Source of the DNA: Brachyhypopomus gauderio
Taxonomy: Eukaryota > Chordata > Actinopteri > Gymnotiformes > Hypopomidae
Length of the DNA stretch: 64,000 nt
Assembly: GCF_052324685.1 (NCBI RefSeq)
Contig: NW_027506977.1
Coordinates: forward strand, 186,001-250,000
Direction of reading: 5' to 3'
The notes beneath the pieces were generated by a model that saw only the letters and a list, made by a program, of their open reading frames with translations, was not told the DNA's origin and ran no database searches. The position numbers were made by a program, and so were the translations under genes. Shown one piece after another: positions 1 to 14,200 of this stretch. The stretch's first letter is position 1, and each line of letters opens with the position of its first letter.

Positions 1-811
1 ACCAACCCGAAGCGGTCGACATCCAAAGCCAGCCTCCATCTCTTTACCCTGCAACACTCCATGTGGCACGTCTTTTCTTGTCCTTCGTATATGCATTTCA
101 ATATTGAATCAAGTTTTAGAAATCTTCTAAGCTATTCAGGGTACACGCATATGTATGACAAGGACAGGAGAGATTGGCAAATTAAAAAATATCATACAAT
201 AGAATATTACTGTGTACATGTCCATATGTTGAATGAGATGCAAAATGTTTTACGCGCGTTTACTCTACAAAACTCCCTCTCGTAATAACGTTTTTCTATA
301 TGTATGCACTTCAATTTAATGTAGAAATGTACTCAAGTTATTCAAGCTACGTACATGTATGACAAGGAGAGGAGAGATGGGCAGACTAATGTATTCATAG
401 CATACAATAAAATCTTATTATATACAATATTTCTGTGAATAATGAAATGCAACATGTTTACTATGGATACAGTAAGAAAAACTGATTTTCGTTGGACCCT
501 AATAGATATATAAAGTTATATATATGTTGTTTTACCGTCATATTGATATTGTAATGTTATGAGTATGGATTGCTTGAAATGCTTGTGTATTGACTTTTCA
601 TTCTCCATTTTAATAAAGTACACTTGGGCAAATAAAACATACGTATATAAAATAGAATCTTATTCTACACAGTATTTCTGTATTTAGGACGGGATGAATG
701 TTTTAGGTTGTCATTTTTCTTCCCAATGTCCACGCACTTAATGTAGAGCAATGGATGAAACTGCACCTTAAAATCCACCAACGACACAAAATATTTAGTT
801 TAAAGAAAAGC
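1..811. other. AT-rich flank with three diverged tandem copies
   Basis: No gene seen. Blocks at about 61-290, 290-480 and 590-760 resemble one another. A TGTATGACAAGGA motif recurs at about 151 and 356, each time followed by a similar GGAGAGATKGGCA stretch. Downstream, lines with an AATATTNCTGT-like core and an AATGNAATGCAANATGTTT-like core recur at about 200-250, 420-450 and 660-700. This looks like an old, degraded tandem repeat on the 3' side of the H1 gene. Copy borders are approximate and read by eye. Confidence 0.45.
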
Positions 812-850
812 GCTCTTTAGAAAAAAAGGTGGGTGGCTCTTAAAAGAGCC
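812..850 (-). terminator. Histone H1 3' processing signal (stem-loop plus U7 box)
   Basis: The minus strand shows the 16-nt replication-dependent histone stem-loop GGCTCTTTTAAGAGCC (850-835), 34 bp after the H1 stop codon. It is followed 16 nt later by AAAGAGC (818-812), complementary to the 5' end of U7 snRNA. Known role: SLBP and U7 snRNP direct cleavage between the two, giving an mRNA without poly(A). The same pair with the same spacing follows H2B and H4. Confidence 0.93.
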
Positions 851-884
851 TTTTGGGGAGACCAAGACATGAAAACATGCACGT

Positions 885-1499
885 TTACTTCTTCTTGGGG
901 GCTGCTTTTTTCGCCTTTGCTGCTTTTGGCTTGGCGGTCTTGGGCTTCGCAACCTTTGCCTTCTTGGGGCTCTTGGCTGCTTTCTTCGGAGCGGCCGGCT
1001 TCTTCGCTTTCTTGGGACTCTTGGTAGCTTTGGCGGCAGCGGGCTTCTTCGCCTTCTTGGGCGACTTCTTTGCAGCGGCGGCGGGCTTCTTTGCCGCGAC
1101 CTTCTTGGGCTTTTTAGCCGCGGCAGGCTTCTTAACGGGGGACTTTTTCGCCTTAGGCGCGGCTTTCTTGGCGGGCTTCTTCTTAGTTTCCGCTTGCTTG
1201 TTGATCTTAAACGAGCCAGACGCTCCGGTGCCTTTGGTCTGCACCAAAGTCCCTTTCGTCACTAGGCTCTTGATGGCGAGCTTGACGCGAGAGTTGTTCT
1301 TCTCCACGTCGTAACCGCCAGCAGCCAAAGCTTTCTTCAGCGCGGCGAGAGACACGCCGCTCCGTTCTTTGGAAGCAGAAACAGCTTTAACGATAAGCTC
1401 ACCGACGCTGGGTCCCGCTTTCTTGGGTCTAGCAGCAGCTTTCTTCTTGGGCGCTTTAGCCGGCGCGGCAGCGGTTGAGACTGGAGCCACTTCTGCCAT
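885..1499 (-). CDS. Linker histone H1
   Basis: Encodes a 204-residue linker histone that binds nucleosomes at the dyad and compacts chromatin. The winged-helix globular domain lies at about residues 29-102 (starting [20 protein letters not shown], with [19 protein letters not shown] inside). It is followed by a Lys/Ala/Pro-rich tail with several SPKK motifs, the usual CDK sites of replication-dependent H1. The open frame extends 8 codons upstream, but the MAEVAPVS start fits the family and is chosen. It is single-exon and lacks a visible poly(A) signal, but has the histone stem-loop just downstream, so S-phase expression is inferred. H2B and H4 lie upstream on the same strand. The exact H1 subtype is not resolved. 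Confidence 0.97.
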   Translation of the reverse strand: MAEVAPVSTAAAPAKAPKKKAAARPKKAGPSVGELIVKAVSASKERSGVSLAALKKALAAGGYDVEKNNSRVKLAIKSLVTKGTLVQTKGTGASGSFKINKQAETKKKPAKKAAPKAKKSPVKKPAAAKKPKKVAAKKPAAAAKKSPKKAKKPAAAKATKSPKKAKKPAAPKKAAKSPKKAKVAKPKTAKPKAAKAKKAAPKKK

Positions 1500-1656
1500 C
1501 CTTGAATTTTCTAAGAGAAACAAACACTGAACGAACTGATCTGTGAATGTGAACCTCCCTCCTCGCGACGGACTGTGGTCTTAAAATACACATGAGGACG
1601 GTGTAGACTCAACTCGCCCGACACTGCGTGCCTGTGCTTCCGTGAGTAGATGGTAC

Positions 1657-1664
1657 TTGTGTTT
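1657..1664 (-). promoter_or_regulatory. H1 box
   Basis: AAACACAA on the minus strand, about 160 bp upstream of the H1 start codon, matches the core of the conserved H1 box (AAACACAAA) of replication-dependent H1 promoters. A TATA-like GTATTTTAAG lies between it and the gene at about 1580-1590. Assignment rests on motif and position only. Confidence 0.6.
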
Positions 1665-2545
1665 TCTCACGACAAATCTCGACCTAAATATGCATCCAAA
1701 CACTATTTGCAGTGCATCAAAAAACGCGAATGGCAAGAGAAGGCTCTCTCGTTTATTTGCGTGCCAGGGAAGCCCATGCAGTTTCGGGTCGTTTTTCACA
1801 ACTGCCACAAAAACGCAACCTGCGACTGTCGCACCTAAGAAGACATGCTGTGTTTTGTGTGATGTGTGGGGTGAAATTGACAGAAATGAAGGAGTAGGTC
1901 TAACAGCTCATAGTGTGTGCTATGAAGGAGAGTCTGAGTAAAGGCATGGAGGTGTTTTGAACGTGGCAATGGTGTGTTTATTAGTTAAAAAATCCCTTGT
2001 GTAGGTGTGACTAAAACACAAGCATGGGGTGCAGGAGGCCGTGGCCATATGTACAAATACTATGAGATAATAGTGGTGGTCTCAAGAATCAGGAAAAATT
2101 AAACTTATGAACAGGTATGTTTAAAAAAATAAGAGTAAGAACTAATGGAAAAGTAAATGTTTATCTGTCAAAGGTGTAAACTTGTGGAACAGTTGTGACA
2201 AGGACATAAAAATCTGCAGTTCACTTGTCAAATTTGAAAAACATGCTTAAAAATAAGGTAATAGATACTTATAATAAAGATAAATAATTTTATATATGTA
2301 TAACTTGATATTGATTTTTAATAGTAATGTATGATTGTTCTGTAGATGAGCAAAGTTTATTATTAATAACATAATTGGAAATATATATATTTGATTAAAA
2401 AGGGTAGTCAATATAATTTAATGCTTCAAACTGTACATTTTTCGGTTATCATTATTTTCACCATTATAACCATTATTATTTATTAAATATTATTATTTTA
2501 CTTTCGTTTTCTTTCTTTTTTATGTAAATGTATGTGTACATATGT

Positions 2546-2604
<59 letters not shown>

Positions 2605-4390
2605 TATACGTATATGTACATGTTTCTCTAAAATCCGAAATAAACTCTAAACTCTAGTCAGTTTATTCTCTTTCCAGCCTACCAGTTCTTTAAAATCCCA
2701 GTAGCATTTCCAGTGCCATACGTCTATGTATGTCAGACAAGTAGGCGTGTTTCTACTCCAAGGACTCTCTGAACTGTTTTCTCCCAACTGGTTTTTTATG
2801 ATGGTGCAAAATCCTTAAATTTATCAGAAGCCTAAATGACAGACTGTATTTGTCTGTATGTTTCCTTTTGTATTTTGTAGTGTTCTTACAATTGCTGTTG
2901 TGTTTGAAAAGTGCTATTCATATTTATAGTATGTATTATTATAAATACATATATTTCCTAAAATTTACTAGATGTAAATTACAAATAATTCCATATGCAT
3001 TTCAAAGGCTTCAGTCAAAACACCATTAACATTAACCTGTACCTTTGATTTGGCATAACATTTTTATCATTAACCAGTGCTTCTGGTACTCTAAATTACT
3101 CCATAACCTTTCATATATGTTCCTTTTGCACAAGACCAAAACCTTTCGTCTGGTCCAAGCCCACAATAAAGTAGTTTTTCTCTTCTCCTTCACACAACAG
3201 ATGCTTTAATGTACACAAGTTATCCCTCATATGATGACCCCTAATTGCACACGTCTGTTCCTTGCCAATTATATTGGGTAATATTATTGCAAACCTGTTT
3301 ACAATTCTGTATTACCACTCCCAGAATGTGGACATATGTGGGCAAAGAATATTAATTATTATAATTATATATAATAGGGGAAGACTGGGTTTGGTTGTAA
3401 CACTTTTTGCTTCTGAACCTTTATCTCACTGAATTCTTGAGCTAGACTTCTCAAACTTTTATACAAAGTACACACATTTGTTTACTACAAATGGCACCAA
3501 TTCAAAACTCAATTCAAATATCACAATAGACAAAAGAAGCAACAACAGAGGCCACACCATGCAATATGCTTCAAAAAGAGGTTTTTGAAATAAAATAATG
3601 AAACAACAATCTAGAACAATGTCTCTCTCTCTGTGACTGACCATAACTCATATCCACTTTCTGTTTTGTTTGAGTGTGTGTAAATTAGTGTACTAGAACA
3701 AACTTATTCAAAAATATGTATATACCTGTGTAAAGAACATGAATGTCAAATAAACAATGTCAATGTGTGTGTGTGTTATATGGCAGATACCATGTGCCTT
3801 CGCAACTGATCTGACTGACTTGCCCTTCTTTGTGACCTCATCAGATGCTTTAAGAAAAAACATTTGTCTTTCATGTCAGTCTTTCTTTTACACTGCCTAG
3901 GCATTCTGTAAAATAATTAAATTCAATAATGTTTTCTTAGTTAGTAAGGTGTAAGGTGTATGTAAGGTGATGGTTGTAACACTTTTAAAAGCTGTTACAA
4001 CCCACCCCACCCCTGTCAGCCATTGTTTAGCTAGCTGTTTTAGCAAGGTGATTTGAACTTAACAGGGCAAAATGCATCACAATTTACCTACTACAATTAA
4101 TGTAATAGTTCAATGTAATATAATTCTTATACTATTGCAGATAAACCTTAAGTACTAAACTAAAAACTCTTTACTCTTTCACCTCATTTTTTTCTCTATG
4201 GAATCTGCATGTGTCTGTTTCCATCCTTGATATTCACCATGTGTGATCAGGGAGTAATTGGGTAAATACCGAAATGATCATATGACTCATATCTGATCCA
4301 TGATCGGTGGAATTGATGGTGTTACAACTCTCCCCATGTTACAACAATACCCGGTCTCTCCATACAGTATATTATATTCTCCTTTCTCAC
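1665..4390. other. Gene-free spacer between H1 and the LINE fragment
   Basis: AT-rich, with no supported gene. It holds a long TA dinucleotide run (2549-2601). Short inverted GTTGTAAC / GTTACAAC motifs lie at about 3393, 3972, 4000, 4321 and 4338, which may mark a decayed repeat. Longer frames here lack recognisable domains or repeat tails. Confidence 0.5.
2549..2601. repeat. (TA)n microsatellite
   Basis: Uninterrupted TA dinucleotides of about 26 units, preceded by a looser TATGTGTATG-type stretch. Confidence 0.97.
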
Positions 4391-5020
4391 ACGTCAACAT
4401 GCAGGTGTCTTGACCCTCCATCATCCAGGACACATGGGAGACAAGCATCCAGACTTTTCTCTGTCCTGGCTCCAAGGTGGTGGAATGAACTTCCCTTGTG
4501 TGTCCGAACATCGGAGTCACTTGCTGTCTTCAGACGCCGACTGAAGACCCACCTCTTTCAAGTGCACTTTGCATAATTATGCTTCGTCTATTGTGCTTTC
4601 ATGTCTCTTTCCTCAGGTGTTTGTTACAGGTATTGTTTACTGTCTTTTTCCTCAGGTGATGTGTATGTTCTAGTGCTGTCAATTCCAGGTGCCGCGATTA
4701 AAAGTCCTGACCAGGATTTTGCTCAAGCTTGCTAGATTTTCTAATTAGCAATCCAGGTAAAATTAGTGGAATCAATACAATCCAGGAAGCCAGAGCAAAA
4801 TCCTGGTGAGGACTTTTAATCGCGGCACCTGGAATTGACAGCACTAGTATGTTCAGGTATAATTGTTAGGTATCATTTGACTTTCATCTAGTGGTTTTTC
4901 CAGCTTAGAGTACCTTGTGTTCAGGACTATCTATTCTTGGAGATTCCAAGCAACTACGTAGCACTTTTGTAAGTCGCTCTGGATAAGAGCGTCTGCTAAA
5001 TGCCATAAATGTAAATGTAA
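4391..5020 (+). mobile_element. 3' end of an L2-type LINE, 5'-truncated
   Basis: The frame ending at 4576 reads SRLFSVLAPRWWNELP, then VRTSESLAVFRRRLKTHLF and a stop. This is the typical C-terminus of the reverse transcriptase polyprotein of fish L2-like LINEs. The 3' tail at 4969-5020 carries AGTCGCTCTGGATAAGAGCG and then TGTAAATG-type repeats, the tail shared by L2 LINEs and their SINE partners. A palindromic hAT MITE (4671-4846) is inserted in the 3' UTR. The rest of the LINE is missing, as expected for 5' truncation during target-primed insertion. Confidence 0.8.
4671..4846. mobile_element. Palindromic hAT MITE, copy A
   Basis: A 176-bp foldback element with 54-bp terminal inverted repeats that match at all but one position. 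Termini are TAGTGCTGTC...GACAGCACTA, fitting the hAT YARNG start. It is flanked by perfect 8-bp duplications GTATGTTC (4663-4670 and 4847-4854), diagnostic of a hAT-type cut. It has no coding capacity. A sister copy is at 55305-55481. Confidence 0.9.
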
Positions 5021-5215
5021 CACGCGCACACACACAAGCTGAGATGCTAAGAAAACGTACAGCAGTGGATACAAAGTTGTACAGATCATATACATTATAG
5101 AACACAACATAAAATACATTCTAGGCTGCCCAACAAAGCACAGCACGTGGGAAAACTAACAGGACAGAAATAGCTTTAATCTAATTATTGTGCAAACACA
5201 TTCCTAAGGGAAAAA

Positions 5216-5253
5216 CTCTTTGGGTGAAAATGTGGGTGGCTCTTAAAAGAGCC
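5216..5253 (-). terminator. Histone H2B 3' processing signal
   Basis: Stem-loop GGCTCTTTTAAGAGCC on the minus strand (5253-5238), with U7-complementary AAAGAG (5221-5216) 16 nt further on. The stem-loop is identical to those of H1 and H4. Confidence 0.93.
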
Positions 5254-5285
5254 TTTGGGTTGGTTAAGTCGCACTATTTGGCCAT

Positions 5286-5720
<435 letters not shown>

Positions 5721-5779
5721 TTAAGAGTTTGGTATTCTAATTAGGTCACGCCCTCCCTCCACGCTCATGACTAAGCATC

Positions 5780-5784
5780 ATTGG
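5780..5784 (-). promoter_or_regulatory. CCAAT box upstream of H2B
   Basis: CCAAT on the minus strand (context TTTTGACCAATGATG), 120 bp upstream of the H2B start. The position suits a histone promoter NF-Y site. No clear octamer or strong TATA was recognised. Confidence 0.45.
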
Positions 5785-6679
5785 TCAAAAACAAGCCCTC
5801 CTCTGACAGGACCTCCTATCGTGGCTCCGCCACCCCACTGTGCCGTAGCGTTTACCTCTTAATCCCGCCCAGCCATTTCTGCCTTCAACTTTCAAACGAA
5901 AACTATGATAGAGCTTCAAAATCTGTTTAGTTCTGCTTGCGCAAGGAATTTCTAGCTTATCATTTTATTATACTAAAATTCTTTGGATGTGGTTCTAAAC
6001 TAGCTAGGTCATAACTTTGATTATCATTACAAAAAAAAAAATCTTTATTTGTATAGTATCTTTCATAGATACATGAAACTCAAAGTGCTTTACAAAATAA
6101 ATAAAAAACATTTTAAAAAACCTAAAGAAAAAAAGGAAACAAACAATAAAATAATATAAAAATGAGAATTTATTAAAATAGACAGAGTAATGTAATAAAG
6201 TAAATAAGACAACTTAAAATAATTGGAACAGACATAGAATGTTAAATAATGTCATAACGTCATAAAATTATTTACCATTAGTTTCAATAATGCAGTTTCA
6301 TTGCATTATTTCGTCATAAAGCATCTCCATTCATTTAATATGTCCATTTATTTAAATGTTTTAGGATTCAGAGACTACAACGGGCATTTTAAAACTGTTG
6401 TAGTACACGGCAACGTCGGACATTGTGTGTGATAAATGGTGTAGAAATTATCTGGGGGTTCATGTAACAGAGAGTTCATGTAGCCTATAAAAAAAGAAAT
6501 GGTATAAAGCGTATGCTGTGTTTTAATATTGTAATGTTTGACATGGACTTTGCAATGATTATGTATGGACCCTTCCATAATTTTAATAAAAGTACATTCA
6601 AAAAGCAAAGTCGGACAAAACGTTCTCTGTGCGCGTTTAAGTAATTGACGTTTGTGGTTACCAGTAAACGCATGAAACA
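5785..6679. other. Spacer between H2B promoter and H4 3' end
   Basis: AT-rich, no gene. At 6040-6110 a CTTTATTTGTATAGTATC ... AAAGTGCTTTACAAA stretch resembles the widely dispersed 3' tails of fish retroposons, probably a short LINE/SINE relic. Nothing else is supported. Confidence 0.4.
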
Positions 6680-6718
6680 GCTCTTTAAATGAGTATATGG
6701 GTGGCTCTTAAAAGAGCC
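6680..6718 (-). terminator. Histone H4 3' processing signal
   Basis: Stem-loop GGCTCTTTTAAGAGCC (6718-6703, minus strand), with the U7-complementary AAAGAGC (6686-6680, followed by TGTTTC) 16 nt downstream. It is the best of the three matches to the U7 5' end. Confidence 0.95.
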
Positions 6719-6743
6719 GTTGGTTTCGTGTCGAGTTGAGCGT

Positions 6744-7070
<327 letters not shown>

Positions 7071-7123
7071 TCACTACTCACAGAAAAGTGAAACAATAAA
7101 GCTGCAACACCCAGCGCGCCTCT

Positions 7124-7154
7124 GTTATACTTCTCTACAGGACCTCTTTGAAGA
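7124..7154 (-). promoter_or_regulatory. H4 promoter elements
   Basis: About 70 bp upstream of the H4 ATG, the minus strand shows TATA-like GTATAAC (7130-7124). Just upstream of it is TCTTCAAAGAGGTCC (7154-7140), which resembles the H4 subtype element (TTCAATC then GGTCC) that normally abuts the TATA box. Read by eye. Confidence 0.6.
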
Positions 7155-7412
7155 CACTGGCGCACTGGAGGAGGCGGAGCTAAATGCCACGTTCCTCCAA
7201 AGCCTCCAGCACCACATTTAGACCAACTGGAACAAGGACTCCACGCTAAGTCACAAAAAGTACAATTTTACAATTTGAGATAGTTTAGGCAAGCACAACA
7301 AGCAGCAAATAAAAGGGAAAAGAGAAAGCAAAGAAAGACAGCAACAGCCGGCCTACAACTCTTACTGTTACTACTACTGCTAATAACAAGAATAAGACTT
7401 GGCATAGAAGTA

Positions 7413-8245
7413 CACTATATTGCCAAAAGTATTTGCTCACCCATCCAAATGATCAGGATGAGGTATTTCAATCACTTCCTTGGCCACAGGGGTATAAAAT
7501 TAAGCACCTTTGCATGCAGACTGTTTTTACAAAGTATTTGTGAAATAATGGGTTGTTCAATGAATCCAGCATGAAATTGTAATAGGATGCCACCTGTGCA
7601 ACAAATCCAGTCCTGAAATGTCCTTGCTCCAAAATATTCTGCAGTCAACTGTCAGCTGTATTATAAGAAGATTGAAGTGTTTGTGAACCACAGCAACTCA
7701 GCCACTAAGTAGTAGGCCAGGTGAACTGATGGAGCAGGTTCAGCGGATGCTGAAGCACATTGTGTAAAGAGGACATCCAAAATGCATGTGGCCTTCAGAT
7801 TAACTCAAGAACAGTGTGCAGAGACCTTCATGGAATGGGGTTCCATGGCTGAGCAGCTGCATCCAAGCCATACATCACCAAGTGCAATGCAAAGCATCAG
7901 ATGCAGTGGTGTAAAGCACTCCACCTCTGTACTCTAGAGCAGTCGAGGCGTGTTCTCTGGAGTGACAAATCACGTTTCTCTATCACGTTTCTGGCAATCT
8001 GATGGACCAGGCCTTCTGCTCCAACATCAGTATATGACCTCACAAGTGCGCTTCTGGAAGAATGATCAAAATCTCCATGAACACACTCCTAAACTTTGTG
8101 CACAGCCTTCCCAGAAGAGATGAAGCTGTTCTAGATGCAAAGAGTGGACCAACGTCAAATTGAACCCTATGGATTAGGAATGAGATGTCACTTAAGCTCA
8201 TATGTGAGTCAAGGAAGGTGAGCGAATACTTTTGGCAATATAGTG
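7413..8245. mobile_element. Degraded Tc1/mariner transposon
   Basis: Ends CACTATATTGCCAAAAGTAT... and the inverse at 8218-8245 form inverted repeats of about 28 bp, flanked by TA (7411-7412 and 8246-8247). The 833-bp interior shows only fragments of a Tc1 transposase in broken frames: a Tc1-like catalytic-site region is recognisable near 7940-7980 (VLWSDKS-like). It is an internally deleted, dead copy of a family different from the intact element next to it. Confidence 0.85.
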
Positions 8246-8247
8246 TA

Positions 8248-8929
8248 GATTCTCAGCACTGGGAACTAGAGTTTCAAACATCTACGTTAGAGGAGTCCTG
8301 CTGTAAAATGGAGAAATATGCACTCTTTCTTTAAAATGAGAAGTCTGAAACCTGTTCCTCAGGGCAACCTGAACACAGCTCAGGAAAATTATTTTATAAT
8401 AATAAATATTATTATTATTAGAGGGCTTGAAAAGTCTTATTTTGTTATGCCTCATACTTCTTCTTATTGTAGGACTTGTGGTATGTTTTTTTTTTTTGAG
8501 TTGACAGCATTTGTAATTGTTTATGAATTTAAACATTCTTAAAGCCCCATAGAAATTAATGGCGAAATTTTCAGAATTTAAAATTATAACTGCCAGTTAG
8601 TGTGCTGTAGTGAAAAATGATCAAAAATCTCCTGGATAAACTGCTGTAAAATCTTTAAGCATTTACCTAGAAGCTCCATTTACATTTTACATAGGAGAGA
8701 AACTTGTCCTTTCCGGAAGTCCTAAATATCTATCAATTGAATAATTACTTTTTAAAGTTATGACCATTTGTTTGGCCCTATGCGCCACAAATTGCCCCAT
8801 GGGCTCTCATGTAAACTTATCAAAATAAGAGTTAAGCTTTTTCTCAATTTGCCTCGGTGTTTAACTTGTCATAAATCAGACAATACATACATACATCTCT
8901 CTCATACACACTCCACACAGACACACACA
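8248..8929. other. AT-rich spacer, no gene
   Basis: No supported feature except a small ATAATAATAAATATTATTAT near-palindrome around 8397-8420. From 8882 a CATACATCTCTCTCATAC-type minisatellite begins and resumes at 10552, beyond the Tc1 insertion. Confidence 0.5.
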
Positions 8930-8931
8930 TA

Positions 8932-10549
<1,618 letters not shown>

Positions 10550-10551
10550 TA

Positions 10552-10945
10552 CCTACATCTCTCTCATACCCATGCCACGTACACAGACAGATACATAGCT
10601 AAGGAGGTGGTCATACATACAATACACCTTCATACACACAACATATGCATCATATATGCCATAAACATACACACCACATACAATCCCATGAACCATAACA
10701 CACAACTAGACTCTACACACATTGCACTCTAATCCTGTCACAACAGGTAGCTTCCCCCACACACCCACACACATACATCTGTCTCTTACCCATTCCACAC
10801 AGACACACACACCACACAGACACATACATACATACATCTCTCTCATACCCACAGCACACAGACATACAGCACACTGTGCACCTTCATACACATCACACTA
10901 TACACACTATTCACCTTCATGAACTACACGCATCTGGGCTTTAGA
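10552..10945. repeat. Minisatellite-like CATAC/CACAC tract
   Basis: Irregular repeats of CTACATCTCTCTCATAC, CCACACAGACACACAC and CTTCATACACA type, continuing the tract at 8882-8929 that the Tc1 element interrupts. No gene. Confidence 0.75.
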
Positions 10946-10956
10946 AAGTCCTAGAG

Positions 10957-11207
10957 CAGGGGTACTCAACTGGCGGACCGCGGTCCGGATCCGGACCCAA
11001 TCTCATTCTTGATTAACTGGATACGGACCAAAAAAAAAAAAACGGAGCATTTATTTCAGGGCTATTGAAAAATAAACACTCCGTCACGAGTGTTCCGTTT
11101 GCCACCCCCGCTCAACAACTTACGTTCGCCACCCCCGCCGCACCGGACCTCAGGTCACAGGTATCTGCCAAAATTGGACCGTGGACAAATTTAGTTGAGT
11201 ACTCCTG
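10957..11207. mobile_element. hAT MITE
   Basis: Ends CAGGGGTACTCAACT and, inverted, CAGGAGTACTCAACT (one mismatch). The flanks TCCTAGAG and TCCTAGGA look like an eroded 8-bp hAT duplication. Non-coding, 251 bp. Its right part, from 11058, is the left end of the 1,680-bp tandem unit, so two further headless copies of this MITE exist at 12738 and 14418. Confidence 0.75.
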
Positions 11208-14200
11208 TCCTAGGAGGAGTAGTTAATGGGGATTGACAAACCAGAGCCGAGGCCAGGCAGCAGACACACAGACTAGGCCGACTGTCACTTAACTAGTCAC
11301 ACCGGATTGAAACTGTGTCTGTTCTAGTGTTGTGTTGTTCGCGAACAATTCGTTGAAATGAACGAATCATTTGAGTGAACGAACTGAATCGATTCACTTC
11401 CTCAGCGGATTCGTTCCTTTTTCAGTTCAGTAGTTGAGCTCAGCAGCGACCGTGCAGGCCGGCAGGGGGAACTGCTGTGTGGCCTGTGAATCACTGATTC
11501 ACCCGTGAATCTAGAGGCGGAGACATTCATTGTGAGGGAACTGCGCATGCTCAGTGATTCGTTCACTGTACTGAGGGATCTCGTTCACTCTGATTCATTC
11601 ACTGTACTGAGAGCTCTCGTTCACTCTCTGATTCGTTCACTGAACTGAGGGCTCTCGTTCACTCTCTGATTCGTTCACTGAACTGAGGGCTCTCGTTCAC
11701 TCTCTGATTCGTTCACTCAACTGAGGGCTCTCGTTCACTCTCTGTTTCTTTCATGAACTGAGGACTCTCGTTCATTCTCTGATTCGTTCACTGTACTGTG
11801 GGCTCTCGTTCATTCACTGATTCGTTCACTGAACATACTGTCACCCAGAGAACTGTTGCTAAGGACGTGATTTACGTTTGCACTGCCACTCACTCACATT
11901 TTCTTTTTGATTGCATATTTAAGTTGATATTTTCTTCTGAATGTACAGTTTTTATCTTAATTTTATATTTATTTTGCACTCAGTTGTAGGTTAGTTCATA
12001 CTTATTTTTTGTATTAAGTTACAGTGATCCCACGCCACTTCATGCTTCAGCTTTTGCAAATTCACTCTTTCACAGGTTTTTATAAGATATTAATGGGGAA
12101 AAATAATTTGTGGGTCTTCACTTTTTCGCCGGTTGTCTGCGGAATTCGATCGGCTGAAAAAAATTTTTTTATGATTTTTTACATGACATAATCCCAAAAT
12201 GTATAAAAATATATTATAAGTATTAATTCTAACAATTAACAAGGAATCTTATAAATAATAAAATAGTACGAATTACAGGAAATTGTGCATATTTACTCTC
12301 GGAAACGAGAACCAGCATCACTTGCCTGAGACTCTACTCGCCTACATGAGATTGTATAGAATATAATAGAATAGAATAGGTACTTTATTAATCCCGAAGG
12401 AAATTAAGTATACAACACGACTGCTCGCTGGACAAGCACACATGCACAGAACAGTGTGGGAATGGTTATTAAGTGAATGGGAAAAGTTTATGTAAAGGTG
12501 TGGGGAGGGTTTATAAAGCCTTAATATAGTGTATAAAAACTTAAATAAATATACCATTTCTACTTCGTGGATTGCAGGTAGTTCTGGAATCTCCAGAATG
12601 TGATAAAGTACCGGGAGTACCTGGAGTGCAGTGTGCTGTGCTTTTCTGAGACCTGGCTGTGTACTGACTGTCCGTACTCTAACGTGTCGGTGCCTGGCTT
12701 TCGGATCGTGAGGGCCGACATGAAAAATGGTGCCATCAGGGCTATTGAAAAATAAACACTCCGTCACGAGTGTTCCGTTTGCCACCCCCGCTCAACAACT
12801 TACGTTCGCCACCCCCGCCGCACCGGACCTCAGGTCACAGGTATCTGCCAAAATTGGACCGTGGACAAATTTAGTTGAGTACTCCTGTCCTAGGAGGAGT
12901 AGTTAATGGGGATTGACAAACCAGAGCCGAGGCCAGGCAGCAGACACACAGACTAGGCCGACTGTCACTTAACTAGTCACACCGGATTGAAACTGTGTCT
13001 GTTCTAGTGTTGTGTTGTTCGCGAACAATTCGTTGAAATGAACGAATCATTTGAGTGAACGAACTGAATCGATTCACTTCCTCAGCGGATTCGTTCCTTT
13101 TTCAGTTCAGTAGTTGAGCTCAGCAGCGACCGTGCAGGCCGGCAGGGGGAACTGCTGTGTGGCCTGTGAATCACTGATTCACCCGTGAATCTAGAGGCGG
13201 AGACATTCATTGTGAGGGAACTGCGCATGCTCAGTGATTCGTTCACTGTACTGAGGGATCTCGTTCACTCTGATTCATTCACTGTACTGAGAGCTCTCGT
13301 TCACTCTCTGATTCGTTCACTGAACTGAGGGCTCTCGTTCACTCTCTGATTCGTTCACTGAACTGAGGGCTCTCGTTCACTCTCTGATTCGTTCACTCAA
13401 CTGAGGGCTCTCGTTCACTCTCTGTTTCTTTCATGAACTGAGGACTCTCGTTCATTCTCTGATTCGTTCACTGTACTGTGGGCTCTCGTTCATTCACTGA
13501 TTCGTTCACTGAACATACTGTCACCCAGAGAACTGTTGCTAAGGACGTGATTTACGTTTGCACTGCCACTCACTCACATTTTCTTTTTGATTGCATATTT
13601 AAGTTGATATTTTCTTCTGAATGTACAGTTTTTATCTTAATTTTATATTTATTTTGCACTCAGTTGTAGGTTAGTTCATACTTATTTTTTGTATTAAGTT
13701 ACAGTGATCCCACGCCACTTCATGCTTCAGCTTTTGCAAATTCACTCTTTCACAGGTTTTTATAAGATATTAATGGGGAAAAATAATTTGTGGGTCTTCA
13801 CTTTTTCGCCGGTTGTCTGCGGAATTCGATCGGCTGAAAAAAAATTTTTTATGATTTTTTACATGACATAATCCCAAAATGTATAAAAATATATTATAAG
13901 TATTAATTCTAACAATTAACAAGGAATCTTATAAATAATAAAATAGTACGAATTACAGGAAATTGTGCATATTTACTCTCGGAAACGAGAACCAGCATCA
14001 CTTGCCTGAGACTCTACTCGCCTACATGAGATTGTATAGAATATAATAGAATAGAATAGGTACTTTATTAATCCCGAAGGAAATTAAGTATACAACACGA
14101 CTGCTCGCTGGACAAGCACACATGCACAGAACAGTGTGGGAATGGTTATTAAGTGAATGGGAAAAGTTTATGTAAAGGTGTGGGGAGGGTTTATAAAGCC

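Noticed and set aside
1642-1941. Plus-strand ORFs upstream of H1 that could encode a small gene
   Set aside because: No recognisable domain; the interval carries H1 promoter-type sequence on the other strand.
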